From Methanothermobacter sp049720995 (GTDB taxonomy: Archaea; Methanobacteriota; Methanobacteria; Methanobacteriales; Methanothermobacteraceae): 64,000 nucleotides of DNA. Each line of letters opens with the position of its first letter. Positions within the stretch are counted from its first letter, which is position 1. The notes beneath the pieces were generated by a model. It was given only the letters and a program-made list of their open reading frames with translations, searched no databases and was not told the origin of the DNA. The stretch is from assembly GCF_049720995.1 (NCBI RefSeq), contig NZ_JBNASF010000003.1, positions 26,681 to 90,680 on the forward strand, given 5' to 3'. Shown here one piece after another: positions 8,536 to 18,317 of this stretch. The position numbers and the translations under genes were made by a program.

Positions 8536-11043
8536 GTGTTAAAAATGAAATGGGCCAGGATGAGTGTAAAGGAAGTCTTGAATGAACTTAAAACTTCAGA
8601 AAATGGTTTAAAGTCAGAGGAAGCAGTCAGAAGACTTGAAATTTATGGTAAAAACGAACTGATTGAGGAGAAAAAGGCAGGACCCCTCAGGATGTTCCTT
8701 GCCCAGTTCATGGATATACTCATCATACTCCTCATACTTGCGGCTGTGGCATCCTACTTCGTCGGTGATGTGCTCGATTCTGCCGTCATACTATTCGTGG
8801 TGATTGTGAATGCCACGGTTGGCTTCATACAGGAGTACAGGGCCGAGCGTGCAATGGAGAAGCTCAAGGGCCTGGTATCAACTGAGGCCACGGTTATAAG
8901 GGATGGGGTGACCCAGAAAATACCAGCCTCTGAGCTCACGGTAGGTGATATTGTAATCATAGAGGAGGGGGACAATGTACCTGCAGATATCAGACTCATA
9001 GAAGCCTATGAACTCCGTATAGACGAATCAGCACTCACAGGAGAATCCATACCCGTCCAGAAGACACATGAATCCCCTGAGGATGAAAGGGATGTTATCG
9101 CATTCATGGACTCTGACGTTGTATCAGGTCGCGGTAAGGGTGCTGTCATAGCCGTGGGTATGGATACATCAATAGGCAGGATAGCCGAGATGATACAGGA
9201 GGATGAGGGTAAGACACCTCTGCAGGAGAAGATAGCCTCCCTTGGAAAAAGCCTTGGGTTCATAGCGGTGGTTGTATGTACCCTGGTATTCGCCATACAG
9301 TTCCTCCGTGGACTTCCGCTGGTTGACACCTTCATGACCGCTGTTTCACTGGCAGTTGCCTCTGTACCTGAGGGTCTTCCCGCCATACTGACACTCACCC
9401 TCGCACTGGGCATGCAGAGGATGGCCCGTAGCAATGCCATAGTTAGGAGGCTCCTTGCAGTTGAAACCCTGGGTTCATGTTCGGTGATCTGCACCGACAA
9501 GACAGGTACACTCACCCATAACCGGATGACAGTGAGGGAATCAGAGCTCACCTCACCAGAGATGGCCCTCCTTGTATGCGCACTCTGCAACAACGCCACC
9601 ATCTCAGATGATAGGGTCATAGGGGACCCCACCGATGCAGCCATACTGAGTTTTGCAGCTGAAAATGGATACAAAAGGAAGGATCTTGAGGAGAAATACC
9701 CCCGCCTCATGGAGATACCCCTCGACAGTAAAAGGAAGAGGATGACCACCATAAACCAGCTGGGTGACGGGCGATACCTCCTCATAAAGGGAGCCCCTGA
9801 GATAATACTCGGTAGATGCAGTTACGTGGATTACAGCGGCTCCCTGAGGGCAATGGATGATGATGAACTGGCTAAATGGATGTCAAGGCTCAACGATATG
9901 ACATCAAGGGCCCTCCGTGTTCTGGCCCTTGCATACCGGAAACTACCTGATGGCGATGATGAGGAGAGGGACCTTGTGCTTGCTGGCCTCGTTGGTATGA
10001 TGGACCCTCCCCGAAAGGAGGCTGCAGAGGCTATAGAGACCTGCAGAAAGGCAGGTATAAAGGTTGTTATGATCACAGGTGACCACAGGGACACTGCAGT
10101 TGCCATAGCACACGAACTGGGACTCATGGATGATGGTTTAGCCCTCACAGGTAGGGAACTCGATGATCTCTCTGATGATGAATTCGAGGAGATGGTGGAG
10201 GACGTGAGGGTCTATGCCCGTGTCTTCCCTGAACAGAAGGTCAGAATAGTTGAGGCCCTCCAGAGGAGGGGTCACGTGGTTGCCATGACAGGTGATGGTG
10301 TCAACGACGCACCCGCCCTCAAGAAGGCCGCTATAGGTGTCGCAATGGGCAGCGGGACAGATGTTGCAAGGGAATCCTCTGACATGGTGCTCCAGGATGA
10401 CAACTTCGCAACGATAGTTAAAGCAGTGAGGGAGGGGCGGACCATCTTCGATAACATAAGGCGCTTCGTTAAGTTCCAGCTTTCAACAAACGTTGGGGCC
10501 ATCCTGACAATCGTATCGGCCTCACTCATCAACCTTCCGGTGCCATTCAACCCGATACAGATACTCTGGATAAACATAATAATGGACGGGCCCCCTGCAC
10601 AGTCCCTGGGTGTTGAGCCCCCTGAATCCGATATAATGCTCAGAAAACCCGAGAGGGAGGATATAATGCCAGGAAGGAACCTGCTGCGTATAGTGATTGC
10701 AGGTGCTGTCATGGCGGCGGGGACTCTGGGACTCTACATGTACATGCTCTCCTCAGGTACCGGTGTTGAGCGGGCCATGACAGTTGCATTCACGGTCTTT
10801 GTGATGTTCCAGATATTCAACGTATTCAACTGCAAGTCAAGGACCGGGTTTTCCAACAGGACCCTCATTCTTGCTGTTGCAGCCTCACTCCTGCTGCAGA
10901 TCCTTGTGGTGTACCTTGCACCCCTGGAGGGTGTATTCAGGACCGTCCCCCTCACGCTTACAGACTGGGTCCTCATAGTCGCAGTGGCTTCACTCATACT
11001 GATTGTAGAGGCCCTCATGAGGTTTGCTGATGGGCGGGGATGA
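8536..11043 (+). CDS. P2A-type cation-transporting ATPase (Ca2+/Mn2+ pump-like)
   Basis: An 835-residue P-type ATPase in the cytoplasmic membrane. In order: N-terminal cation-ATPase domain, TM1-2 (residues ~57-100), actuator domain with LTGES (167-171), TM3-4 with PEGLPA (278-283), phosphorylation motif DKTGT with Asp321, nucleotide domain, hinge MITGD and MTGDGVNDAP, and a C-terminal set of about six TM segments. TM6 reads NIIMDGPPA, like NLVTDGLPA of SERCA. TM5 reads STNVGAI, where SERCA has a liganding Glu, so the pump may hold a single ion site as secretory-pathway Ca2+/Mn2+ pumps do; this is inference. The start is GTG 8536 or ATG 8545, neither with a good ribosome site. It is followed 3 bp later by cobK. 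Confidence 0.92.
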   Translation: MLKMKWARMSVKEVLNELKTSENGLKSEEAVRRLEIYGKNELIEEKKAGPLRMFLAQFMDILIILLILAAVASYFVGDVLDSAVILFVVIVNATVGFIQEYRAERAMEKLKGLVSTEATVIRDGVTQKIPASELTVGDIVIIEEGDNVPADIRLIEAYELRIDESALTGESIPVQKTHESPEDERDVIAFMDSDVVSGRGKGAVIAVGMDTSIGRIAEMIQEDEGKTPLQEKIASLGKSLGFIAVVVCTLVFAIQFLRGLPLVDTFMTAVSLAVASVPEGLPAILTLTLALGMQRMARSNAIVRRLLAVETLGSCSVICTDKTGTLTHNRMTVRESELTSPEMALLVCALCNNATISDDRVIGDPTDAAILSFAAENGYKRKDLEEKYPRLMEIPLDSKRKRMTTINQLGDGRYLLIKGAPEIILGRCSYVDYSGSLRAMDDDELAKWMSRLNDMTSRALRVLALAYRKLPDGDDEERDLVLAGLVGMMDPPRKEAAEAIETCRKAGIKVVMITGDHRDTAVAIAHELGLMDDGLALTGRELDDLSDDEFEEMVEDVRVYARVFPEQKVRIVEALQRRGHVVAMTGDGVNDAPALKKAAIGVAMGSGTDVARESSDMVLQDDNFATIVKAVREGRTIFDNIRRFVKFQLSTNVGAILTIVSASLINLPVPFNPIQILWINIIMDGPPAQSLGVEPPESDIMLRKPEREDIMPGRNLLRIVIAGAVMAAGTLGLYMYMLSSGTGVERAMTVAFTVFVMFQIFNVFNCKSRTGFSNRTLILAVAASLLLQILVVYLAPLEGVFRTVPLTLTDWVLIVAVASLILIVEALMRFADGRG

Positions 11044-11046
11044 GCT

Positions 11047-11841
11047 ATGAATGTTATTGTGATGGCAGGAACCAGGGACGCCAGGAGGATCATTGAAGAA
11101 CTCTCAAAGGATCCTCGAATTGATATAACAGCCACGGCAACCACTGAATACGGTGCGGGGCTTGCAGAAATGTCAGGGGCATTGAGAACAGTGCGCGGAC
11201 CCCTTGACCGGTTCGGACTGGGCGAACTGATAGATGAAATCGGTGTTGAGCTCCTAATAGACGCCACCCACCCCTTTGCGGCAAGGGCCACTGAAAACGC
11301 GCTCCTGGCATGCCATGATACAGGAATAACCTACCTGAGGTTCGAAAGACCGCTGCTGGATGTTGAGGGCGCCATAAGGGTTGAATCATTCCGCAGGGCC
11401 GGGGAGGTGGCCTCATCACTCCTTAGGGAGGGTGAGGTGGCAATGCACCTTGCAGGGGTCTCAACACTACCTGAGGTTCTTGAGTCACTTGAGCCAGAAA
11501 GGGTTGCGGTCCGGGTCCTCCCCCAGACATCATCCATTGAGGCATGCCACAGGCTTGGAGTGCCCCCAGGGCAGATCATCGCCATGCAGGGCACGTTCTC
11601 TCAAGAGATGAACAGGGTGCTCATGAAGGAATACCATGCCGGTGCAGTCATCACGAAGGAGAGTGGGGAGACAGGAGGTCTCCCTGAGAAGGTTGCTGCG
11701 GCATCAGAGCTTGGAATACCCATCATCCTCGTTGAAAGACCAGGAATTGACCTGAAAGGAGAGAGGGTATTCCATGACATTAAGGAACTTGTAGAGCATG
11801 TCACCGGCATCCCGAAGAAAGAAACCAATAACCGCCTTTAA
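11047..11841 (+). CDS. cobK: precorrin-6A/cobalt-precorrin-6A reductase
   Basis: Reduces a double bond of (cobalt-)precorrin-6A on the way to cobalamin. It is 264 residues, as in CobK/CbiJ. Recognised by the N-terminal nucleotide-binding start VIVMAGTRDARRIIEEL, the LLIDATHPFAARATENAL segment, YLRFERP, and the C-terminal VITKESGETGGLPEKV AA pattern. The gene lies 3 bp after the cation ATPase stop and is probably cotranscribed with it, an unexpected pairing. With hemA and siroheme synthase elsewhere in the window it belongs to tetrapyrrole synthesis. It ends 18 bp before the convergent moeA stop. Confidence 0.88.
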   Translation: MNVIVMAGTRDARRIIEELSKDPRIDITATATTEYGAGLAEMSGALRTVRGPLDRFGLGELIDEIGVELLIDATHPFAARATENALLACHDTGITYLRFERPLLDVEGAIRVESFRRAGEVASSLLREGEVAMHLAGVSTLPEVLESLEPERVAVRVLPQTSSIEACHRLGVPPGQIIAMQGTFSQEMNRVLMKEYHAGAVITKESGETGGLPEKVAAASELGIPIILVERPGIDLKGERVFHDIKELVEHVTGIPKKETNNRL

Positions 11842-11859
11842 ATATTTCAAGGAATAATT

Positions 11860-13086
11860 TCACCTGTTCTCAAAGAGGACAACCTCAACCTCCTCCCCCT
11901 CATTGAGTATCTCAACGTTTTTTGGCACCTCAATGTACCCATCGGCCCCTGCAAGGGCTGCTATTGCACCGGAATCCCTGAATATGGGTCTTGCATATTG
12001 GCCATCAACCCTCACAAGTGCATACTGGACCCTGCCCCTTGATGAGTGGAATCTCTCCGCAAGTTTAAGTGTCCTCACGGAACCCTCGGGCGCTTTCATT
12101 CCTGAGAGTTCCCTGAGTAATGGTTCCACAAGTGACCTGAAAACCAGAAGGGCTGCAACCGGGAAACCAGGGAGCCCCACCACCATCTTACCGTCAACCA
12201 CCCCCACTATGGTGGGCTTACCCGGTTTCATGGAGATGCCATGAATGATAACACGCCCGAGATCCTCAAGCACATCAGCCAGGACATCACCTGCCCCCGC
12301 AGAGGTGCCGCCTGATGTTATAACAAGGTCCGCTTTACCCAGCCCCTCAATGAGGGCCTTCCTGAGTTCATCGTAATCATCCCCAACTATACCCCCACGG
12401 CTGACACTGCAGCCGGCATCCCTCAGGGCTGCAGATATTCCTGAAGAATTTGAATCAAATATCTTTGCCGGTTCAAGTTTCCCTGCCGGCTCAATGAGCT
12501 CATTACCCGTTGATATGACATGCACAGAGGGTTTTGATATAACATTCACCGAGGTGACCCCTGCAGCTGAAAGCGCCGCGATCTTGTCGGGTGAGAGTAC
12601 CTTTCCGCCCTCCACAAGTACACTGCCCGCCTCAATATCAGATCCTGCAGCCGCTATATGCTGCGATGGATATGCTGGCCTCTGGATGTAGACGTCCTCA
12701 CCACTAACCTCGGTGTACTCAACCATGACAACTGCATCGGCACCCTCGGGTACAGGAGCCCCGGTACTTATCCTGGTGCATGAACCGCTTTCAACCCTCC
12801 TTGATGGAGAAGAGCCTGCCTCAACCGTCTCGATACACCTTAGCCTCACCGGTTTCTCATCGCTTGCCCCAAAGGTATCTGAGGACACCACCGCATACCC
12901 ATCCCGGGATGCCCTGTCAAATGGTGGCAGGTCAATGGGGCTTTCAGCATCCTCTGCAAGTACCCTCCCAGGGGCATCATCAATATTAACTGTTTCGGAA
13001 CCTCTACTGTAAAGTTCCCTGAAGAGATCAGCCATTATCCTCCTTGCATCGTCCAGATCGATTATATCAAGAAATTCGACTCCCAT
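11860..13086 (-). CDS. moeA: molybdopterin molybdotransferase
   Basis: Inserts molybdate or tungstate into adenylylated molybdopterin, needed for formylmethanofuran and formate dehydrogenases. At 408 residues it is normal length. The four-domain MoeA layout is seen: domain with PPFDRASRDGYAVVSSD, SGSCTRISTGAPVPEGADAVV, the MoaB/MogA-like domain with VHVISTGNELI, SGGTSAGAGDVLADV and ISMKPGKPTIVG, GLPGFPVAA, and a C-terminal beta barrel (residues ~325-408). GGTGA precedes the ATG at 13086. It is divergent from eIF1A across a 136-bp promoter region. It could be specialised for tungsten; the sequence does not decide. Confidence 0.95.
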   Translation of the reverse strand: MGVEFLDIIDLDDARRIMADLFRELYSRGSETVNIDDAPGRVLAEDAESPIDLPPFDRASRDGYAVVSSDTFGASDEKPVRLRCIETVEAGSSPSRRVESGSCTRISTGAPVPEGADAVVMVEYTEVSGEDVYIQRPAYPSQHIAAAGSDIEAGSVLVEGGKVLSPDKIAALSAAGVTSVNVISKPSVHVISTGNELIEPAGKLEPAKIFDSNSSGISAALRDAGCSVSRGGIVGDDYDELRKALIEGLGKADLVITSGGTSAGAGDVLADVLEDLGRVIIHGISMKPGKPTIVGVVDGKMVVGLPGFPVAALLVFRSLVEPLLRELSGMKAPEGSVRTLKLAERFHSSRGRVQYALVRVDGQYARPIFRDSGAIAALAGADGYIEVPKNVEILNEGEEVEVVLFENR

Positions 13087-13222
13087 TGAATCACCATGAA
13101 GCAGTCTAGCAATTTATTTATATCTGCACCGGTAATAAATTATACTGTCTATTTCTTTGATTGCTGAATGTGTAATCGCATTAGAATCAAAGTTAATCAA
13201 CGAAAAAAGAGGAGGAGAGTAT

Positions 13223-13522
13223 TTGAGTAGAGGACACCAGACACAAGAAGTTAGGCGTGTGAGGACGCCCAGGAAGGGTGAGATACCTGGAGTTGTTGAG
13301 CAGATAATGGGGCACGGGAAGCTCAAGGTGAGGTGTGCCGATGGCCATATAAGGCTTGGCAGAATCCCGGGCAAGATGAAGAAGAGGATATGGATCCGTG
13401 AGGGTGACGTTGTACTCGTGAAGCCATGGGAGTTCCAGAGCGAGGAGAAGGCCGATATCGTGTGGAGGTACACCCGTACAGAGTCCAACTGGCTTGAGAG
13501 GAAGGGCTACCTTAAACTCTGA
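13223..13522 (+). CDS. eif1A: translation initiation factor 1A
   Basis: The archaeal a/eIF1A (bacterial IF1 homologue), which binds the ribosomal A site during initiation. The open frame extends upstream, but GGAGGAG at 13211-13217 selects the TTG at 13223, giving MSRGHQTQEVRRVR and 99 residues. An OB fold follows, with VEQIMGHGKLKVRC, RLGRIPGKMKKRIWIREGD and VLVKPWEFQ. The C-terminus WRYTRTESNWLERKGYL is typical. It is followed directly by a RIO kinase gene, a pairing widely conserved in archaea and consistent with ribosome maturation and initiation. Confidence 0.95.
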   Translation: MSRGHQTQEVRRVRTPRKGEIPGVVEQIMGHGKLKVRCADGHIRLGRIPGKMKKRIWIREGDVVLVKPWEFQSEEKADIVWRYTRTESNWLERKGYLKL

Positions 13523-13546
13523 TTGTTCCAAGAGAAGTTGATTTTA

Positions 13547-14407
13547 ATGGATCCTGAAGAAACAGGGCAGCCTCCTGAACTCAGGGCACTTAAATCAGGG
13601 GCCATGGATAGGGTAGACTCTGATCTTGGACGGATGGAGGCTGTCAAGAGGTTGAAGGGTGTTGAGGACCGGAGGGTTGGTAGTGAGGTCTTTGATGAGC
13701 TTACCCTCAAAACACTCTACAAACTTGCCAATTCAGGTTACCTTGCTGTGCTCAATGGTGCTGTGAGCACCGGTAAGGAAGCGAATGTCTTCAAGGGCAT
13801 AACCGATAACGATGAATTTGTTGCTGTCAAGATCTACCGTGTCGCCACATCTGACTTCAGGAAGATGCAGTACTACATACAGGGCGACCCGCGGTTCAGG
13901 GTGAGGACAACCAACAGACGCCAGCTTGTCCAGGCATGGGTTAACAAGGAGTTCAGGAACCTCAAAAGAGCCCTTGAAGCTGGTGTCCGTGTGCCGGAAC
14001 CCATGGTTGCAAGGGACAACATCCTCATAATGGAGTTCATCGGGGATGATGGTGAGCCTGCGCCCACCATGAGGGAGGTTCCACCTGAGGATCCTGAGGG
14101 TGTACTTGAGTTAATAGTTGAGTACATGCACCGTCTCTACACCGGTGCAAGGCTTGTGCATGGGGATCTGTCATTCTTCAACATACTGAACCATTCAGGG
14201 GAGCCTGTTATAATCGATGTATCCCAGGCAATGGTCCTTGATCACCCGCTGGCCATGGAACTCCTTGAAAGGGATATAAAGAACGTGGTCCGCGACTTCA
14301 AAAGGCTGGGGGTCAGTGCAAGTGAGGATGATATAAGGAGAAGAATTAAAAGGGAACCAGAACCCTTAAAAAAACAAAGCCGGGAAAAAGAATTAAATGA
14401 ACCGTAA
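13547..14407 (+). CDS. rio1: RIO1-family atypical serine kinase/ATPase
   Basis: A soluble kinase-fold ATPase for small-subunit ribosome maturation. The phosphate-loop strand reads LNGAVSTGKEANVFKG, followed by VAVKIYR with the ATP Lys, a hinge LIMEFIGDDGEPAP, the catalytic loop LVHGDLSFFNIL with its Asp, and the metal motif VIIDVSQAMVLDHP. The RIO1 rather than RIO2 assignment rests on the STGKEANVF loop and the absence of an N-terminal winged helix. I chose the ATG at 13547 (286 residues). An in-frame TTG at 13523, touching the eIF1A stop, would add eight residues. The C-terminus is Lys/Glu-rich. It lies 24 bp after eIF1A. Confidence 0.92.
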   Translation: MDPEETGQPPELRALKSGAMDRVDSDLGRMEAVKRLKGVEDRRVGSEVFDELTLKTLYKLANSGYLAVLNGAVSTGKEANVFKGITDNDEFVAVKIYRVATSDFRKMQYYIQGDPRFRVRTTNRRQLVQAWVNKEFRNLKRALEAGVRVPEPMVARDNILIMEFIGDDGEPAPTMREVPPEDPEGVLELIVEYMHRLYTGARLVHGDLSFFNILNHSGEPVIIDVSQAMVLDHPLAMELLERDIKNVVRDFKRLGVSASEDDIRRRIKREPEPLKKQSREKELNEP

Positions 14408-14615
14408 CCTTATAAAGAAAAGAATTAAAGAACCACGGTACCCCAATGCAGAAAAGAATTAAAAAGAAAACCATAAGATCCATTACCTGGAACCCTGAAG
14501 ATAAGGATCCATCCCCGATAAGAAATCAGAAATAGAAAATCCGCTGGATACCCTGCAGGAAGTTACTGTAAGTGTTATAAAAGTTGATCCTTACTTACTC
14601 ATTGAGGTGAATCAG

Positions 14616-15182
14616 ATGCCCACCGAAGAATATCTCAAAATACCCCGAGAAAGGGTAGGAGTTCTGATAGGTAAGAATGGTGAGGTCAAGTCACAGATCG
14701 AACGCCTCACCCAGACAGACCTTGAAATTGACAGTGAAACAGGAGCAGTTACACTCATACCCAGGGATGAACTCGAAGATCCCCTATCACCATGGAAGGC
14801 AAGAAACATAGTGAGGGCCATAGGACGTGGCTTCAACCCAGAGGTTGCCCTCAGGCTCCTGGATGATGATGTTGCCCTTGACATCATCAAGATAACCGAC
14901 TATGTCGGTAAATCCAAAAAGGCCATAGCAAGACAGAAGGGCCGTGTAATAGGTCGGGGCGGTATAACCAGACGCATAATCCATGATATGACCGGGGTGG
15001 ATATATCGGTCTATGGAAAAACCGTTGCACTTATAGGTGAATTTGAAAAGCTCTCTGTTGCAAGGGAAGCAGTTGAAATGATACTCAATGGCGCCAGGCA
15101 CAAGTCTGTGTATGCATTTCTTGAAAAGAAGAAACAGGAAATGAAAATGAAGGAGTTTCAGGAAGGCGTTAAATTCATGTAA
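14616..15182 (+). CDS. two-KH-domain RNA-binding protein (Dim2/Pno1/Krr1-like)
   Basis: An archaeal homologue of Pno1/Dim2, a KH protein that binds the 3' end region of pre-small-subunit rRNA. The start ATG at 14616 has AGGTGA five bases upstream; an in-frame GTG at 14607 overlaps that site and is rejected. The 188 residues hold two KH domains: the first with RVGVLIGKNGEVKSQIE (residues ~10-80), the second with GRVIGRGGITRRIIHDMTG (residues ~105-170), ending in a basic helix. Its place after eIF1A and the RIO kinase fits ribosome biogenesis. The ~200-bp AT-rich gap in front (14408-14615) holds repeats of AAGAATTAAA and GTTATAAAAG near 14574, a possible promoter. Confidence 0.88.
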   Translation: MPTEEYLKIPRERVGVLIGKNGEVKSQIERLTQTDLEIDSETGAVTLIPRDELEDPLSPWKARNIVRAIGRGFNPEVALRLLDDDVALDIIKITDYVGKSKKAIARQKGRVIGRGGITRRIIHDMTGVDISVYGKTVALIGEFEKLSVAREAVEMILNGARHKSVYAFLEKKKQEMKMKEFQEGVKFM

Positions 15183-15279
15183 ACTCCGCCATAAACCTGT
15201 TTTTTGTGAGGGCGAATTTCAAGTATTTCACAAGTATCGCCCGAACTATGCTTTCTTGAATAGTTACATCTAGGGGTAT

Positions 15280-15291
15280 AAGTTTATATGC
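15280..15291 (+). promoter_or_regulatory. TATA-box promoter for top6BA
   Basis: AAGTTTATATGC is a good archaeal BRE/box A, 80 bp ahead of the top6B start. Transcription would begin near 15310-15320. A T-run (TTTTTT, from 15199) upstream may end the KH-protein transcript. Confidence 0.55.
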
Positions 15292-15318
15292 TATAAGTTA
15301 TACATATATGCATATGAG

Positions 15319-15332
15319 CATGGTATCCCATG
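15319..15332 (+). promoter_or_regulatory. leader hairpin ahead of top6B
   Basis: CATGG-TATC-CCATG is a perfect 5-bp stem with a four-base loop, placed at or just after the predicted transcription start of top6BA. It could be an operator palindrome or a leader hairpin. Confidence 0.35.
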
Positions 15333-15370
15333 TGTATTATCCTGTGAAAAATTTTTAAGGAGGCGAACTT

Positions 15371-16937
15371 TTGGCTAGGCAAGCTTTGGATCTCTTTGAC
15401 GAAGGATTCCAGGAACTCACCCCCTCAGAATTCTTCAGGAAAAACAAGCAGATGCTGGGTTTTACAGGGAAGATAAGGTCACTGACGATAGTTTTTCATG
15501 AACTCATAACAAACAGTTTTGACGCCGCAGAAGAGGCGGGCATACTCCCTGAAATCAAAATAGATCTCAAAAGAATTGGCAAGGACCACTACATCCTCAG
15601 ACACCAGGACAACGGCCCAGGAATACCTGAAAAGTACATTCCCAAGGTATTCTGTACCATGTTCGCCGGGTCCAAGTTCAGGAACATCCAGTCCAGGGGG
15701 CAGCAGGGACTTGGATGCAGTGGTTGCGTTCTATTATCACAGATGACCACAGGAAAACCCATAAAGGTCATCTCAGGAACCAGGGAAAACGGCGAACTCA
15801 AGGGGGTCAAAATGATCCTCAAGATGGACGTTAAGAAGAACCAGGGCCTCATACTCGAAAAGGAGGAGGTCGAGGTTGAGGACACGGGGGTCTGCATAGA
15901 GCTCCACTTCAAGGATGTCTCCTACTCACTCTCAGAGCAGGGAGCCTACGAGTACATAAGGAGGACAATGATAGCCAACCCCCATGCAAAGATAATATTC
16001 AATGACCCCACAGGAAACCGCTACGTCTTCAACAGGGCATCAGACGTTATCCCCCCAATGCCAAAGGAGGTCCTCCCACACCCATGGGGTGTCACAGCCG
16101 ATGACCTCATATTCATGGCAAAGCACACCGATAAGAGACGGTTCAGGAGCATGCTTACAAGCAACCTCTCGAGGATGTCCTCCAAGAAGATAAAGGAACT
16201 CGAGGAGCTCACAGGCATAGACCTCAACAAGCGCCCCAAGGATATGAAGTGGGAGGAGGCCGAGAGCATAGTTGAGGCCTTCAAGAAGATGAAGTTCATG
16301 TCACCACCAACCTCTGGCCTCATACCCATCGGGGAGGAGCAGATTGAGAAGGGTATGAGGGAGATACTCCAGCCAGAGTTCACTGCCACCGTTACAAGAA
16401 AACCCAAAACCTACCGTGGGGGTATAGCATTTGTGGTTGAGGCGGGTATAGCCTACGGTGGAAACTCCGGTAGAATGGTTGGTGACCAGAGGAAGGCTGA
16501 GATAATGAGGTTCGCCAACAGGGTCCCCCTAACCTTTGATGCCGGCAGCTGCGCAATAACCGAGGGTGTTAAGAGCCTTGACTGGAGGCGCTACGGCATA
16601 AGGGACCTTGAAAATACGCCCCTCACCATATTTGTGAATATTGTATCAACCAATGTCCCCTACCTCTCAACAGGTAAGCAGAGCGTTGCGCCTGAACCTG
16701 AAATACTCCATGAGATCAGGCAGGCCACCATGATAGCTGCAAGAAAACTCTACAAGTACCTCAGGAAGAAGAAGGCCGCCAAGGAGGAGGCTGAGAGGGC
16801 AAAGGTATTTGAAACCTACGTCCCGGTGATCATAAAGCAGGCGGCTCTCCTGGCGGAGAGGGAGGAACCGGATTACAGGGAACTCCTGGACACAGTTACA
16901 AGAAGGGCAAAACTTGAAATTCTGGGGGAATCACTAG

Positions 16938-16945
<8 letters not shown>
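15371..16945 (+). CDS. top6B: DNA topoisomerase VI subunit B
   Basis: The ATPase subunit of type IIB topoisomerase VI, which relaxes supercoils and decatenates DNA. The start is TTG at 15371, six bases after AAGGAGGCG. At 524 residues it is normal. The GHKL fold is seen through the Bergerat motifs: ITNSFDAAEE (N box), DNGPGIPEKYI (G1) and SRGQQGLGCSG (G2). A helix-two-turn-helix and a transducer domain follow, with the switch Lys probably in STGKQSVAPEPE. The gene overlaps top6A by 8 bp, implying translational coupling of the A2B2 complex. Confidence 0.97.
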
Positions 16946-17999
<1,054 letters not shown>

Positions 18000-18217
18000 C
18001 CCAGTTCTCCATATTTATTTATTTTTTAAGTTCCTTCTGGAATAATAGAAGTTCTCATCCCAAAAGCTACTGGTTTTTAATGGTTATCAAATCCTCAAAT
18101 CCTCAGAAATAAATTTAGAATAAATCCAGAGATGATAAGAACCTCCATAACACGACCATCCCCCTCACAGACAACACCGGAATCAATCCCTAAGGCCTTC
18201 GCTCCACTTCAGAGATA

Positions 18218-18230
18218 ACTATATAAAATA
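18218..18230 (+). promoter_or_regulatory. TATA-box promoter for gap
   Basis: ACTATATAAAATA matches box A, about 90 bp upstream of the gap start, predicting a leader of roughly 65-70 bases. The gap region 18000-18217 ahead of it shows no gene. Confidence 0.6.
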
Positions 18231-18272
18231 ATCAATGCGAAATAATATCAGATTACACCTTTAACTTAAGAG

Positions 18273-18286
18273 GTTCCTCTGGGAAC
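18273..18286 (+). promoter_or_regulatory. hairpin in the gap 5' leader
   Basis: GTTCC-TCTG-GGAAC is a perfect 5-bp stem with a four-base loop inside the predicted gap leader, 32 bp ahead of the start. AGAGG-TT-CCTCT overlaps it, so two alternative short stems are possible, which would suit a switch. This is not a known riboswitch. Confidence 0.35.
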
Positions 18287-18317
18287 AGAAGTTTTCAGGG
18301 GATAGGAGGTTTCTTTA

